Positions 53,121 through 62,042 of a DNA stretch of 64,000 bases are shown here, one piece after another (the stretch's first letter is position 1; the number at the start of each line of letters is the position of its first letter). A program made the translations under genes and the position numbers. The DNA comes from an uncultured Alphaproteobacteria bacterium (GTDB lineage: Bacteria > Pseudomonadota > Alphaproteobacteria > Caulobacterales > Caulobacteraceae), in the NCBI GenBank assembly GCA_937920085.1, contig CALETE010000080.1, positions 124,001-188,000 on the forward strand. Direction: 5' to 3'. The notes under the pieces were generated by a model. The model did not search any database. It was not told the DNA's origin and was given only the letters and a program-made list of their open reading frames with translations.

Positions 53121-54022
53121 TGGCCGCCGCCCTGCTGGCCTGTGACTGGGGTTCGACAAACCTAAGGGCGTGGACCTTTGACGCCGATGGCCACGACGTG
53201 GCGCGCCGGGATTTCGACCTTGGGGTCAATCGCCTAGCCCCCGGGGAAGCTGGTCAGAGATTCTTAGATGAGGTGCGACCAGCCTTGAAGGCGGACACAC
53301 TCCCTGCCCTGCTCTGCGGCAGTATTGGCTCAAACATTGGCTGGACGCCGGTTCCCTATGTGGACTGCCCGGCAGACCTTCCCGCCATCGCCGCCGGGTT
53401 TGCGTCGCCGGTCGAGAATATCTGGATTGCTCCGGGTCTTCGCTGCGAGGGGCTCAGCCCAGCAGGGGACGTCTTACGCGGGGAGGAGACCCAGGCTTTC
53501 GGATGGATTGCCGGCGCACCAGAGCGCGCAGACGGTCGATGGCTGGTGTGTCAGCCAGGAACCCACGCAAAGTGGCTGGTGATTGAAGATGGCCGCATTG
53601 TCCGGTTCCTCAGCGCCTTTACGGGTGAACTCTTCGCCGTCCTGTCCGCACACAGCATACTGCGAAGCGACGGCAAGGTTCACGATGAGACCGCCTTCAT
53701 GGAGGGCTTGGAGGCCGCCGCAGAGGGCGATGGCCTGTTAAACCGCATCTATTCCGCCCGCGCGCGGGTGGCCGGTCGGGGCGCAGATCAGGCCTCTACA
53801 GGGTCCTATCTCTCAGGTCTCCTGATCGGTGCCGAAGTTGCCGCCACACCGCGCCTTCTTGGCATGGAAGATGAGCGCGTCGTTCTGTTAGGGGCACCCG
53901 CCCTTTGTGCGCGATACGAAACCGCCCTAGCCCGGCGTAAGGTGTCTACCTGCCTTGCGGATGGAGATGAGGCGGTAAAGACTGGCCTCCTGGCCCTGGC
54001 CAAGATGAGAGGTCTGATATGA
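53120..54022 (+). CDS. dgoK: 2-dehydro-3-deoxygalactonokinase
   Basis: A 300-residue kinase of the DgoK family, which phosphorylates 2-keto-3-deoxygalactonate at C6. The N-terminal ATPase motif is ACDWGSTNLRAWTFD, followed by LLCGSIGSNIGWTPVPYVDC and the late R-G-A-D-Q and GSYLSGLLIGAE segments. ATG 53120 is preferred to 53117 (two tandem Met codons). It overlaps the SDR gene before it and dgoA after it. Confidence 0.93.
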   Translation: MAAALLACDWGSTNLRAWTFDADGHDVARRDFDLGVNRLAPGEAGQRFLDEVRPALKADTLPALLCGSIGSNIGWTPVPYVDCPADLPAIAAGFASPVENIWIAPGLRCEGLSPAGDVLRGEETQAFGWIAGAPERADGRWLVCQPGTHAKWLVIEDGRIVRFLSAFTGELFAVLSAHSILRSDGKVHDETAFMEGLEAAAEGDGLLNRIYSARARVAGRGADQASTGSYLSGLLIGAEVAATPRLLGMEDERVVLLGAPALCARYETALARRKVSTCLADGDEAVKTGLLALAKMRGLI

Positions 54023-54645
54023 CGCTTGATGAAGCCCTGGCCCAATGTCCGGTGATCGCCATACTGCGCGGCGTACGTCCTGATGAGGTTTTGGACCACG
54101 CACAGATCCTTTTCGAGGCAGGGCTTCGCGCGATCGAGGTGCCCTTGAACTCGCCTGAGCCCCTGGTGAGTATCGGTAAGCTAGCCAAGGTGTTTGGCGA
54201 GGTCTGTGTCTGCGGTGCGGGCACTGTCCTGACCCCGGCCGAAGTTAAGTCCGTCGCAGATGTTGGCGGAAAGCTGATTGTTTCTCCGAATACGGATGAA
54301 AAAGTGATTTTTGAAACCCTTAGGCTAGGCCTCTGGTCTGCCCCCGGGGTCGGAACTGCCACAGAGGCCTTCACCGCTGTCCATGCCGGGGCCAAGCACC
54401 TCAAGCTCTTTCCAGCGGCAAGTTACGGACCCAATCATATCAAGCATTTAAGGGCCGTCTTGCCAGCCCATGTGATGGTCCTAGCCGTCGGTGGGGTTGG
54501 CCCGGCAGATATGGAAACCTGGTGGCAAGCTGGGGCGCGGGGTTTTGGGCTCGGTTCGGAAATTTACAAAGTCGGGCAATCGCTTGAGGAAACCCGGGAA
54601 AAAGCTTCGAAAGTTGTGAAATCGATCAGTCTACTGAGGACTTGA
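54019..54645 (+). CDS. dgoA: 2-dehydro-3-deoxy-6-phosphogalactonate aldolase
   Basis: A 208-residue class I aldolase of the KDPG/KDPGal family. It has CPVIAILRGVRPDEV, IEVPLNSPEPL, the GAGTVLTPAEV segment and HLKLFPAASYGP, with Lys129 as the Schiff-base lysine. Asn after Leu in PLNSP is typical of the galactonate type over KDPG aldolase (TLRT/S). It splits KDPGal to pyruvate and glyceraldehyde 3-phosphate, the last step of the operon's pathway. Its end overlaps the convergent TetR gene by 15 bases. Confidence 0.94.
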   Translation: MTLDEALAQCPVIAILRGVRPDEVLDHAQILFEAGLRAIEVPLNSPEPLVSIGKLAKVFGEVCVCGAGTVLTPAEVKSVADVGGKLIVSPNTDEKVIFETLRLGLWSAPGVGTATEAFTAVHAGAKHLKLFPAASYGPNHIKHLRAVLPAHVMVLAVGGVGPADMETWWQAGARGFGLGSEIYKVGQSLEETREKASKVVKSISLLRT

Positions 54646-55254
54646 AGCCTGCATGGACCTTGCGAGTTTTTCCATGCCGCCTGTTAAGAGCTGAACGCAC
54701 ATCTGGGTTCCATCCTCAACTGTCACAGACCCTGAGGCCACAAGTCGTCCCATGGCTCCCGTGAGAGTCATCAGCGTGTCCACCGCCGTAATGGCCGTCA
54801 CAAGGTCAAGGCCGTATTGCCGCCGAACCGCCCGCACAAAATAGCGGATGGTGCGGTCGCGCTCCGCCCGCAGGGTATCGTGCAACAAGCGCGACACAGA
54901 GGGATCAGCAAGGAGGGGTAGGATGACAGCGCCGCGCTCATAGGTCTGTGCGAGGTAGAGCCGGGTTGTCCCCGCGATCAAGGCCTCGAAACTGTCCACC
55001 CGAAGGGCTTCGGCCATGCCTCGATCGCGCAACTGTGCCTGTTCCTTCTGCAGGAGCGCCGCCAAGAGCGCGTCCCGGCTCGGGAAGTAATTGTAGACAA
55101 GGCCCTTGCTGATCCCGGCGTCTTTGGCCAGCCGCTCCATGGTCACAGCAGACAGACCCTCCCGCTGTATCAGGTCAGCGGCCTGGTCGAGAATCTGGTC
55201 AGCCCGTGCCTGGGGGGAGAGGCGCGTCCGTTTCTGTATGCCGGTCAGGGCCAA
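54631..55254 (-). CDS. TetR family regulator
   Basis: A 207-residue TetR regulator starting at TTG 55254. The helix-turn-helix is clear: ILDQAADLIQREGLSAVTME, RLAKDAGISKGLVYNYFPSRDALLAAL. The ligand domain has no recognised signature. It overlaps the end of the hot-dog gene by ten bases and is co-transcribed with it. The palindrome in front of that gene is its likely operator, which would make it control both its own operon and the divergent acyl-CoA dehydrogenase. Confidence 0.91.
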   Translation of the reverse strand: MALTGIQKRTRLSPQARADQILDQAADLIQREGLSAVTMERLAKDAGISKGLVYNYFPSRDALLAALLQKEQAQLRDRGMAEALRVDSFEALIAGTTRLYLAQTYERGAVILPLLADPSVSRLLHDTLRAERDRTIRYFVRAVRRQYGLDLVTAITAVDTLMTLTGAMGRLVASGSVTVEDGTQMCVQLLTGGMEKLARSMQASSPQ

Positions 55255-56129
55255 AGGGGAGACGAGCCTTTCAAAAGCCGGGTCAAGAGCAGCATTCGAG
55301 CAACGGGCGGCCCCCCTGATGCCGGTCGGATTGAACTTTCAAACCAAGCCGCTTCCGTCTTAGGGGACTCGGTCAGGGCCAAGACCTCACCATCAGCCAA
55401 ATAGTCATAATCCACCAAGACCGGGCCGTTGAGGAACTGCAACTCTATCGCCCCGAACATGCCCACATAGGGCCCATCCACCGTAAACATCGGTAGCTCA
55501 ACGGCGCGTAGGGCATCGATAGCCGCTGAAGGCGCAGCGACCAGTCCGCCCATAAGCCCAGGATCCACATAGCAGGCCATGGGTTCCGTAATCTGCGCGA
55601 TCCGAGGGGAGGTCTTTTCACTGTCCTGCCTGGAGGGGATGTCCCGCACGGTGTCGCCAACCTTGGTGGGCTTGAAGATTCGCAAGTCGGTGGCGGGTTT
55701 CACGGTCTTGAGACGCAGGCGCAGCTCGGACTGACCGTCCGGCGGGCCGACACTGGCCGTGCCTTCATTGACACGGACGCCTTCGGGGGTTTCCATCCAG
55801 ACCTTCGCGCGTAGACCGCCTTCTGGCCGAGGTTCAGCCGGACCGACAAAGGCTTGGACAGGTTCGCCATCGGTGGTGGCGTTGATGAAGTAGAGGGAGA
55901 GACTTCCCGTACGCATCCAATCCTCCCCCAGCACCTGGATCAGCAGGGGGGGATATTGTTCGAAATGGATATTTCCGGCCACAGTGCCGCCGCGAAAGCC
56001 GAGTTCTTGGGCCCGGGCATCGTCATGGATTGAGCCCACGGCGTTTTTGGAAAAATTCGTAGGCCTACGGATCGGGCCAATTGTCACGCCGTCCCGCACT
56101 GTGACGGCAAAGGGTTCTGCCTGTGTCAT
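55245..56129 (-). CDS. Hot-dog fold (MaoC-like) protein, probable acyl-CoA hydratase/thioesterase
   Basis: A 294-residue protein from ATG 56129. It resembles a double hot-dog protein: the segment VGSIHDDARAQELGFRGGTV has a D-x-x-x-A-x-x-x-G-F-x-G layout like the MaoC/R-hydratase active-site helix, and R-x-G-S-L-S-L-Y-F-I and I-E-L-Q-F-L-N-G-P-V-L-V are hot-dog strands from each half. No exact catalytic dyad can be assigned. Next to an acyl-CoA dehydrogenase it would be expected to act on acyl-CoA. The upstream in-frame extension to 56279 crosses the operator and is rejected. Confidence 0.75.
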   Translation of the reverse strand: MTQAEPFAVTVRDGVTIGPIRRPTNFSKNAVGSIHDDARAQELGFRGGTVAGNIHFEQYPPLLIQVLGEDWMRTGSLSLYFINATTDGEPVQAFVGPAEPRPEGGLRAKVWMETPEGVRVNEGTASVGPPDGQSELRLRLKTVKPATDLRIFKPTKVGDTVRDIPSRQDSEKTSPRIAQITEPMACYVDPGLMGGLVAAPSAAIDALRAVELPMFTVDGPYVGMFGAIELQFLNGPVLVDYDYLADGEVLALTESPKTEAAWFESSIRPASGGPPVARMLLLTRLLKGSSPLWP

Positions 56130-56173
56130 GTCCGTCCTCCGATTGCGCGCGATTGACCCTTCGCGGCGCGCCT

Positions 56174-56196
56174 CTATTGTAAGCAGCGTACAATAG
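56174..56196. promoter_or_regulatory. Perfect palindrome, probable TetR operator
   Basis: CTATTGTA-N7-TACAATAG, two perfect eight-base arms, lies between the divergent hot-dog and acyl-CoA dehydrogenase genes. It is 45 bases from the hot-dog ATG and directly before the GGAGG of the dehydrogenase gene. The size and symmetry fit a TetR dimer site, and a TetR gene follows the hot-dog gene. Confidence 0.75.
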
Positions 56197-56211
56197 TGGA
56201 GGCGGTTGTCT

Positions 56212-57402
56212 ATGGACCTCGACTTTTCCCCTGAGGATCGGGCGTTTCGCGATGACGTGCGGACCCTGATCGCGGCCACTTTTCCCGATGGCCAGGTCTA
56301 TGATGATTGTCGGGCGCACCGGGATCGTTGGCGGCTCGCCATGGCCTCCAAAGGTTGGGCCTTAAACAAGTGGCCTGTGGCGTTCGGCGGTCCAGGATGG
56401 TCACCCAGCCAGAACTTCATCTGGGAGCGAGAGACAACTTCCGCAGGATTGCCGCCTCAGATCCCCGGGATGGGGGTGGGCATGTTGGCACCCATCCTGT
56501 TTGGCTATGGCAGCAAGGCACAGCAAGACCGTTTCCTCCCAGATATCCGCGAGGATCGAGTGGTTTGGTGTCAGGGCTATTCTGAACCTGGATCTGGTTC
56601 AGACCTCGCATCCCTCAGGACCAAGGCCGTTCGCCAAGGCGATGTCTACACTGTCGACGGGGAAAAGGTCTGGACCAGCGGCGCGCACCTGGCTGACTGG
56701 ATGTTCTGTCTGACGCGGACCTCCACAGAGAGCAGACCTCAGGCAGGCATTACCTTCCTGTTGATCGATATGAAGAGCCCTGGAATTGAGGTGAAGCCGA
56801 TCATTTCTATTGATGGCCGTCATGCCTTTAACCGGGTGACCTTCGACAATGTCCAGGTCCCTGTGGCCAATAGAATTGGGCTTGAGGGGGAAGGCTGGAC
56901 CTATGCCAAGGGCCTTCTGACCCATGAGCGCACAGGACAGGCCTATGTCTCTATGTCCATGACCTTACTGGGCAATATCAAGCGTGCGGCAGCTGACCTG
57001 TCTGGATCCTGTGGCGGCAGTCTCCTTGAAGATCCTGGTTTCGCCAGTCGGCTTCGTTGGGCCGAAATTGAACTGGAAGCCTTGGAAATGACCGAAATGC
57101 GCACGCTTTGGGAGGTTGCAGCGGGGTCAGCGCCTGGGGCGCAATCCTCTATGCTGAAGCTCAAGGGCACAGATATCGTTCAGCGCATGACCGAGTTCTT
57201 TATCGAGTGCGCAGGCCCCTACGCCACGCCTTGGTTGCCCGCAATCGACTACCCCCAGGACCAGCCTCAACCTGATCCGATTGGGCCAGACTGGGCGCGA
57301 CGGGAAATCGCACGCTATTACGAAGCCCGCGCGGCAAGTATCGCCGGAGGCACGGACGAAATTCAGCGCAACATCATCGCAAAGCAAGTCTTGCGGCTCT
57401 AG
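56212..57402 (+). CDS. Acyl-CoA dehydrogenase
   Basis: A 396-residue flavoenzyme from ATG 56212, with GGAGG (56198-56202) nine bases upstream; TTG 56206 is too close to that site. Family motifs are present: WCQGYSEPGSGSDLASLRTK (FAD and substrate binding), VWTSGAHLADWMFCLTRT, and the C-terminal IAGGTDEIQRNIIAKQVL. It oxidises acyl-CoA to enoyl-CoA with electrons to ETF. The chain-length preference is unclear; the group looks more like the actinobacterial-type steroid/branched-chain enzymes than FadE. It faces the hot-dog/TetR operon across the operator. Confidence 0.93.
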   Translation: MDLDFSPEDRAFRDDVRTLIAATFPDGQVYDDCRAHRDRWRLAMASKGWALNKWPVAFGGPGWSPSQNFIWERETTSAGLPPQIPGMGVGMLAPILFGYGSKAQQDRFLPDIREDRVVWCQGYSEPGSGSDLASLRTKAVRQGDVYTVDGEKVWTSGAHLADWMFCLTRTSTESRPQAGITFLLIDMKSPGIEVKPIISIDGRHAFNRVTFDNVQVPVANRIGLEGEGWTYAKGLLTHERTGQAYVSMSMTLLGNIKRAAADLSGSCGGSLLEDPGFASRLRWAEIELEALEMTEMRTLWEVAAGSAPGAQSSMLKLKGTDIVQRMTEFFIECAGPYATPWLPAIDYPQDQPQPDPIGPDWARREIARYYEARAASIAGGTDEIQRNIIAKQVLRL

Positions 57403-57410
57403 CGCAAAGA

Positions 57411-57449
57411 AAAGGCTGGAGCGCGGATTTCACGCTCCAGCCAATTTTT
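57411..57449. terminator. Bidirectional terminator
   Basis: GGCTGGAGCG pairs with CGCTCCAGCC around a nine-base loop. TTTTT follows two bases later on the + strand, and TTTTC follows on the minus strand. It separates the acyl-CoA dehydrogenase from the convergent TonB receptor. Confidence 0.9.
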
Positions 57450-57467
57450 CCGCTACGATCAGAGGTC

Positions 57468-59732
57468 TTAGAAGTCCTTGCGCAGGGTCAGACCGTAATA
57501 ACGATCATTGTCCCGCGGGACGAAGCGCACGACACCGGCAACCGAGCCATAGCCCACGAAGGGCGAGTAGTGCTGGTTGTTAATGTTCTTGACCTGGGCG
57601 CGAGCCGACCAGCCATTCTTGGTGCCAACCAGGCCGATTCCGGCGTTCCAAATCCCGTAGGACTCTTGAACCGTGTCGGGGGTCTCAGACAGCGAGTACT
57701 GGGTCTTTGACTTCCAGCTGTAGTCTGTGGAGGCCTGCAGATTGAAGTCGTCATTGAAGCGGGTGGTGTATTCCGCCTCGTAATGCGTCTTCCACTTGGG
57801 CGCGAACGGCAGCGGCTGACCGTTGATATTGCAGCTTACGGGGGACCCGGTCGGGCACTTGAAGCTGTCGACCTTGGCGTCGGTGCGCGCGAATGAGAAG
57901 CCCAAACGCAGGCCGTCCACAGGCCGCGCCGTGAAGTCGCCTTCCACACCCTTGGTCGACACATCACCCGCATTGATCAGACGGGTTACGAAAGCGCCCT
58001 GAACTGTGTCTGTGAAGTTGGCCTGATAGTTCTGGAACTTGGTATCGAAGACCGCCAAGGAGCCAATCAGCTTGCCTTCAAACAAGCTCCCCTTCACGCC
58101 AGCTTCGTAAGCGTTTGATGTCTCCGGCTTCAGAGAGATTTCGTCCTGCGCCTGCATGTTGAAGAAGGCATTATAGGCCGGGCCCTTATAGCCACGCGAT
58201 GCTGTCACATAGACCATCTGATGGTCATTGATGTCGTACTGCAGACCCACGCGACCGCTCCAGCCATCCTTGCTGGTCGAACCAGAACTCTGGTGGAAGG
58301 GACGAATACCCGTCAGGGCCACGGCCGTTGTCGCCGTGCGGACGTGATAATAGCTCAGCTCATCGCGCAATTCACGGAAGCCCACCAGGCCGCGGAGTTG
58401 TGAGGTGAAGTTGAAGTTGCCTTCGCCATAGAGCGCATAGTTCTTGGCGACGATCCCGTAATTGGCTTGTCCACTGTCGAACAGGGTCGATGTACCAACC
58501 AAGCGACGGAGCTCGCGCTTGTAGATTTCCTTGGTTTCGGCATCCATGAAGTAGAAGCCGGCCACATAGTCGAAGAAGCCGCCCTTAGGCGAGGTGACGC
58601 GGAATTCTTGAGTACGCTGAATCGAGTCGACAATGCCGTCATCGCGCACGTCCGGGAAGGCCGAGGTCAGGACTGGAAGGTTGTCAAAGTCTGGAACCTG
58701 ATGGTTCTTCCAGAAGCGATAACCGGTGATCGAGGTGAGGTTCAGGTCGCCAAGCTTGTAATCCAGTTGGACGAAACCACCCGCATTGCGATCCCGCACG
58801 AGGGTGCCAATGCTTGCCACGGCCTTCTTGTTGTCAGCACTGGCGGTGACGCCGTAGCCGGCCAGCAAGGTCGCAAGGCCCGCATTAGCGGTGACCACAC
58901 CGGTCGGATAGGCAACACGGTTTGTGGAGGCAAAGACACCGTTCGGAGTCGATTCCTTGCCTTGAATATAGTCAGCGCCAAAGGTGACGGTGAGGTTGTC
59001 GCTGGGGGTGGCGATGAACTTGGTGCGGGCACCCGAACGGCTGTAGCCGTTGATCTTGCTGCCGCGCAGGACGTCAGTGACATTGCCGTCATAGCGTGCG
59101 GCCATGGCGCTGATCAGGCCACTGAGCTTACCGTCGATGATTGGGCCAGAAACGCCGCCCTTCACCCGGTACTCATTACCGGAGAAGTAGGAGGCCTCGC
59201 CATAACCAGCTGGGCTATTGGTCGGGTCCTTGGAAACGATATTGATAACACCGGCCGAGGCGTTCTTGCCAAACAGCGTGCCCTGAGGGCCGCGCAGAAC
59301 TTCCACCCGCTGCACATCGACCAGGTCCATGGTGGACTGGCCTGGGCGGCTGAGGACGATGCCGTCCAGAACGGTGGAGACCGAGGGCTCAACCCCTGGC
59401 GAGGTGGTGATTGTGCCAACGCCGCGCACGAAAATGGTGCGGTCCTTATTGCCGCCGCCTGTGCGGAAGTCGATGGAGGGAACGGCCTGAGCCAAGCCTT
59501 CCATATTGTTCAGGTTACGCTTGGCCATCGCGTCACCGCTGACAACGCTCAGGGCGATGGGAACCGTGTTGACCGACTCCTGGCGGAACCGAGCCGTGAC
59601 GGTCAGTTCGTCGACGGTCGTCGCGTCCTTGGCGGCATCGGCCGCAAAAGCTGCCTGAGAAACGGCGAGAACAGCAACGCCTGCGAACAGTGCCGACAGT
59701 CGGCGCGAGGTCGAGCTGGTGTAATTTTTCAT
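57468..59732 (-). CDS. TonB-dependent receptor
   Basis: A 754-residue outer-membrane receptor from ATG 59732. A signal peptide ends at about residue 30 (VAVLAVSQAAFAA-D). A TonB box (TTVDELTVTARFRQE) is followed by the plug (about 45-170, with VEVLRGPQGTLFGKNASAGV) and the barrel, ending GLTLRKDF with the terminal Phe. This layout is the nutrient-uptake type common in Caulobacterales and sphingomonads. The preceding genes (ADP-ribosylglycohydrolase-like, MFS, PhyH) suggest that it imports the substrate of that set. The 235-bp gap to the upstream gene may hold its own promoter. Confidence 0.94.
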   Translation of the reverse strand: MKNYTSSTSRRLSALFAGVAVLAVSQAAFAADAAKDATTVDELTVTARFRQESVNTVPIALSVVSGDAMAKRNLNNMEGLAQAVPSIDFRTGGGNKDRTIFVRGVGTITTSPGVEPSVSTVLDGIVLSRPGQSTMDLVDVQRVEVLRGPQGTLFGKNASAGVINIVSKDPTNSPAGYGEASYFSGNEYRVKGGVSGPIIDGKLSGLISAMAARYDGNVTDVLRGSKINGYSRSGARTKFIATPSDNLTVTFGADYIQGKESTPNGVFASTNRVAYPTGVVTANAGLATLLAGYGVTASADNKKAVASIGTLVRDRNAGGFVQLDYKLGDLNLTSITGYRFWKNHQVPDFDNLPVLTSAFPDVRDDGIVDSIQRTQEFRVTSPKGGFFDYVAGFYFMDAETKEIYKRELRRLVGTSTLFDSGQANYGIVAKNYALYGEGNFNFTSQLRGLVGFRELRDELSYYHVRTATTAVALTGIRPFHQSSGSTSKDGWSGRVGLQYDINDHQMVYVTASRGYKGPAYNAFFNMQAQDEISLKPETSNAYEAGVKGSLFEGKLIGSLAVFDTKFQNYQANFTDTVQGAFVTRLINAGDVSTKGVEGDFTARPVDGLRLGFSFARTDAKVDSFKCPTGSPVSCNINGQPLPFAPKWKTHYEAEYTTRFNDDFNLQASTDYSWKSKTQYSLSETPDTVQESYGIWNAGIGLVGTKNGWSARAQVKNINNQHYSPFVGYGSVAGVVRFVPRDNDRYYGLTLRKDF

Positions 59733-59967
59733 GAGAGTGTCCTTTTTTCCTCGATTATCCGAGTGGCTCGGGGCCCTAGATAGGTGCCAATAGACCATCC
59801 GAAATCCGAGTTTTTCTTTTGTGCGAACGATGATTTCTGGAATGCGCGGAGGCGTCAGCGCCGTTGTTTGCTCCCAAAACCTTTCACCACCGCTTTCAGC
59901 GCGGAGGCTTATTAAGGGGCGGTTTACCGCAAAATGGCTGAGGAAACAATACAATGTGTCACTTCTG

Positions 59968-62040
59968 TCATAAACATGGCCCCAGACTGAAGCCTTCCAT
60001 TGACAGGGCACCATCGGCAATCACAAGCCCCGCTGAGCCTGACAAAATCGCGTTTTCCTCAAGATCGCAGGCATTGAGGACGAGGCCGTCGCATGTTGCA
60101 AGAAGGTCACGCCCGCTCACAGACAGGCTGAATGTCAGGCTCCGGTCGAGACAAAAATCTGCTGGCTGCTCCGCCAAGACAGTTTCCAGGTCGTCAAAGA
60201 CCTTCACAATCTGAAACTGCCCCTGCCGTGTTAAGCGCGCGGCGTAGTGTCGTCTTAAGCCTCTGGCCCGGGCCACAACACCTGCATGGCGCGCGAGATG
60301 GACCTTGACCTGCGCCCGGACCTCATAGTCCGACCAATCCCGGCTACCCTGCAGAACAAGGCCTTCACCCTGGTCCTGAGACACACGAAACACCCCAGCC
60401 GGTCGGGTCGTGAGTCGGGTGGCGCCATTGACCCAAGCCCGCCGCCAGAAATCTCCGCCAGGGAGGCCGGGCCCGAACTGAAACTTGGGACAACCGTCCC
60501 AGGTGAGCCAGTCCAAGATAACCCGGCCCTCATCGCCCTCGACCTGGATCCCAACCTCCGCAACGGGGCAAGCTTCAAGATCAGGGATGTTCCAGCTAAA
60601 TTCGGTAGAGGCGCCCGGAGTCAGGACATGCGCCGGGCCTAAAACTGGGTACAGCTGGTCATTTTGGTCATAGATGCAGATACGAAGGCTTACCCTAACC
60701 GAATTGCGGTTCATCGGGTCTGCGGCGACCCGTGCACGCAGGGTCTGGCCTGGATAGACCAGAGGCGATGATAGCAAGTCGTAGACCGGCATACGGACCA
60801 CGTCCGGAGGCGCGAAGGTCGGGGTCATCACCGAAATGGGCTCTGATCGCGCCAAATCCAAGGCCAGGGCGCGCCCACCTTCAAACTCAAGGTTTTGCAA
60901 ACCCCCGGCATCAGAGCGCCTAAAACCCTGGACACTGCCTGACAAAGTAAAGTGGAATCGCGCACCGCCTTTCGGTGGCACCACCACGTCCTCGCCCCTA
61001 AGCCCTTGGCCAATCCCCGCCAGGCGATAGGCCGTCCGAACTGCGTCTGTCACGGCCTCGCCGCCGTCTGCATTTGAGACCAGCATCCGGTCCGCCAAGG
61101 GCAGACGCAGATGGGGAACCCTATCCAGTCCCTTCAGGCCAAGCTTAATCCCCAGCAAGCACCCAAGGTTTCCCGCATTGCAGTCGGTGTCCCATCCGGC
61201 CGTGTTGATAATAGTCTGCGCCTGCTGAAAATCGTCGGGTGCATAGAGAAGCGCCATCAGCATGAGGGCGTGGTTAGGCACCACATGACAGAGCCCTGGA
61301 TAGGCCCAATAGCCATGCTCAGCCTCAATTCTCCGCCGGGTTTCTCGCCAGTCCTGGTCGGTTTCGCACCAGGCTCGAACTTGATTGGCCAATAGGGCAA
61401 TACCGCTTGTGGACGGAATGACCCCGAGCCCGACCTCCAGGAGATCGTGAACACTGTCAGATACAAAGGCCTGGGCCTCCATAGCCGCCCAGAGCATGGC
61501 GGCGTGGACGGACTCGCCATCATGACTGACTCGGCCAGCCTGCTGGGCAAAGGCCGCCGCGCGTCTGGGCTGGCCAGGACAAACCAGGGCCCATCCATCA
61601 ATGAAAATTTGTGCGCCGATTTGTTCAGAAAGGGCGCGGCCATTCACCGCCATGGACCCGCTTTGAGGGGCCGGCAGACCGCGTTTCAAGTTCAGCCAAG
61701 CCGTATGCTCGGTAGAAATACCATTCCCACCCCACCACAGGATCGACCGCCCCTCCACAATGTAATTGAGCCAGGTTTTCCCCACGTCTTGAGATTTGAG
61801 ATCATAGGACAGGCCGTGGTCTTCAAGGGCACGAATGAAGGTGAAGGTGCCTGCAACGTCATCATCGGTAACGACCAGGGGTAGGTTCAGTTGGTCATGC
61901 ACATAGCCCGTAATATCGCCAAAGGTCTGCTGGATGCGCGCATGGGACCAGCCCTCAAAGGGCCGACCCAGATAGACGCCAATCAGCTTTCCAAGAACCC
62001 CGGCATAGACGCGCTCGAGATAATCGGTTGGCAGTGCCAA
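59968..62040 (-). CDS. ADP-ribosylglycohydrolase-family enzyme with large C-terminal module
   Basis: A 690-residue protein from TTG 62040, without a signal peptide. The first 345 residues are the ARH/DraG fold: YAGVLGKLIGVYLGRPFEGW at the start, the metal residues in VVTDDDVAGTF (Asp59-61), and GWDTDCNAGNLGCLLG (Asp284, Asp286) as the second ligand block. About 345 further residues form beta-rich modules resembling a concanavalin-like/glycosidase accessory domain (DYEVRAQVKVHLARHAGVVA). Classical ARH enzymes are about 300 residues and remove ADP-ribose from proteins. The size and context here instead suggest an N- or O-glycosidase in catabolism. It lies two bases after the MFS gene, so it is co-expressed. 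Confidence 0.85.
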   Translation of the reverse strand: MALPTDYLERVYAGVLGKLIGVYLGRPFEGWSHARIQQTFGDITGYVHDQLNLPLVVTDDDVAGTFTFIRALEDHGLSYDLKSQDVGKTWLNYIVEGRSILWWGGNGISTEHTAWLNLKRGLPAPQSGSMAVNGRALSEQIGAQIFIDGWALVCPGQPRRAAAFAQQAGRVSHDGESVHAAMLWAAMEAQAFVSDSVHDLLEVGLGVIPSTSGIALLANQVRAWCETDQDWRETRRRIEAEHGYWAYPGLCHVVPNHALMLMALLYAPDDFQQAQTIINTAGWDTDCNAGNLGCLLGIKLGLKGLDRVPHLRLPLADRMLVSNADGGEAVTDAVRTAYRLAGIGQGLRGEDVVVPPKGGARFHFTLSGSVQGFRRSDAGGLQNLEFEGGRALALDLARSEPISVMTPTFAPPDVVRMPVYDLLSSPLVYPGQTLRARVAADPMNRNSVRVSLRICIYDQNDQLYPVLGPAHVLTPGASTEFSWNIPDLEACPVAEVGIQVEGDEGRVILDWLTWDGCPKFQFGPGLPGGDFWRRAWVNGATRLTTRPAGVFRVSQDQGEGLVLQGSRDWSDYEVRAQVKVHLARHAGVVARARGLRRHYAARLTRQGQFQIVKVFDDLETVLAEQPADFCLDRSLTFSLSVSGRDLLATCDGLVLNACDLEENAILSGSAGLVIADGALSMEGFSLGPCL

Positions 62041-62042
62041 GC

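Noticed and set aside
58467..59783. A 438-codon + strand ORF
   Set aside because: It lies wholly antisense to the TonB receptor, which has a signal peptide, plug and barrel motifs. The + strand translation has no family features.
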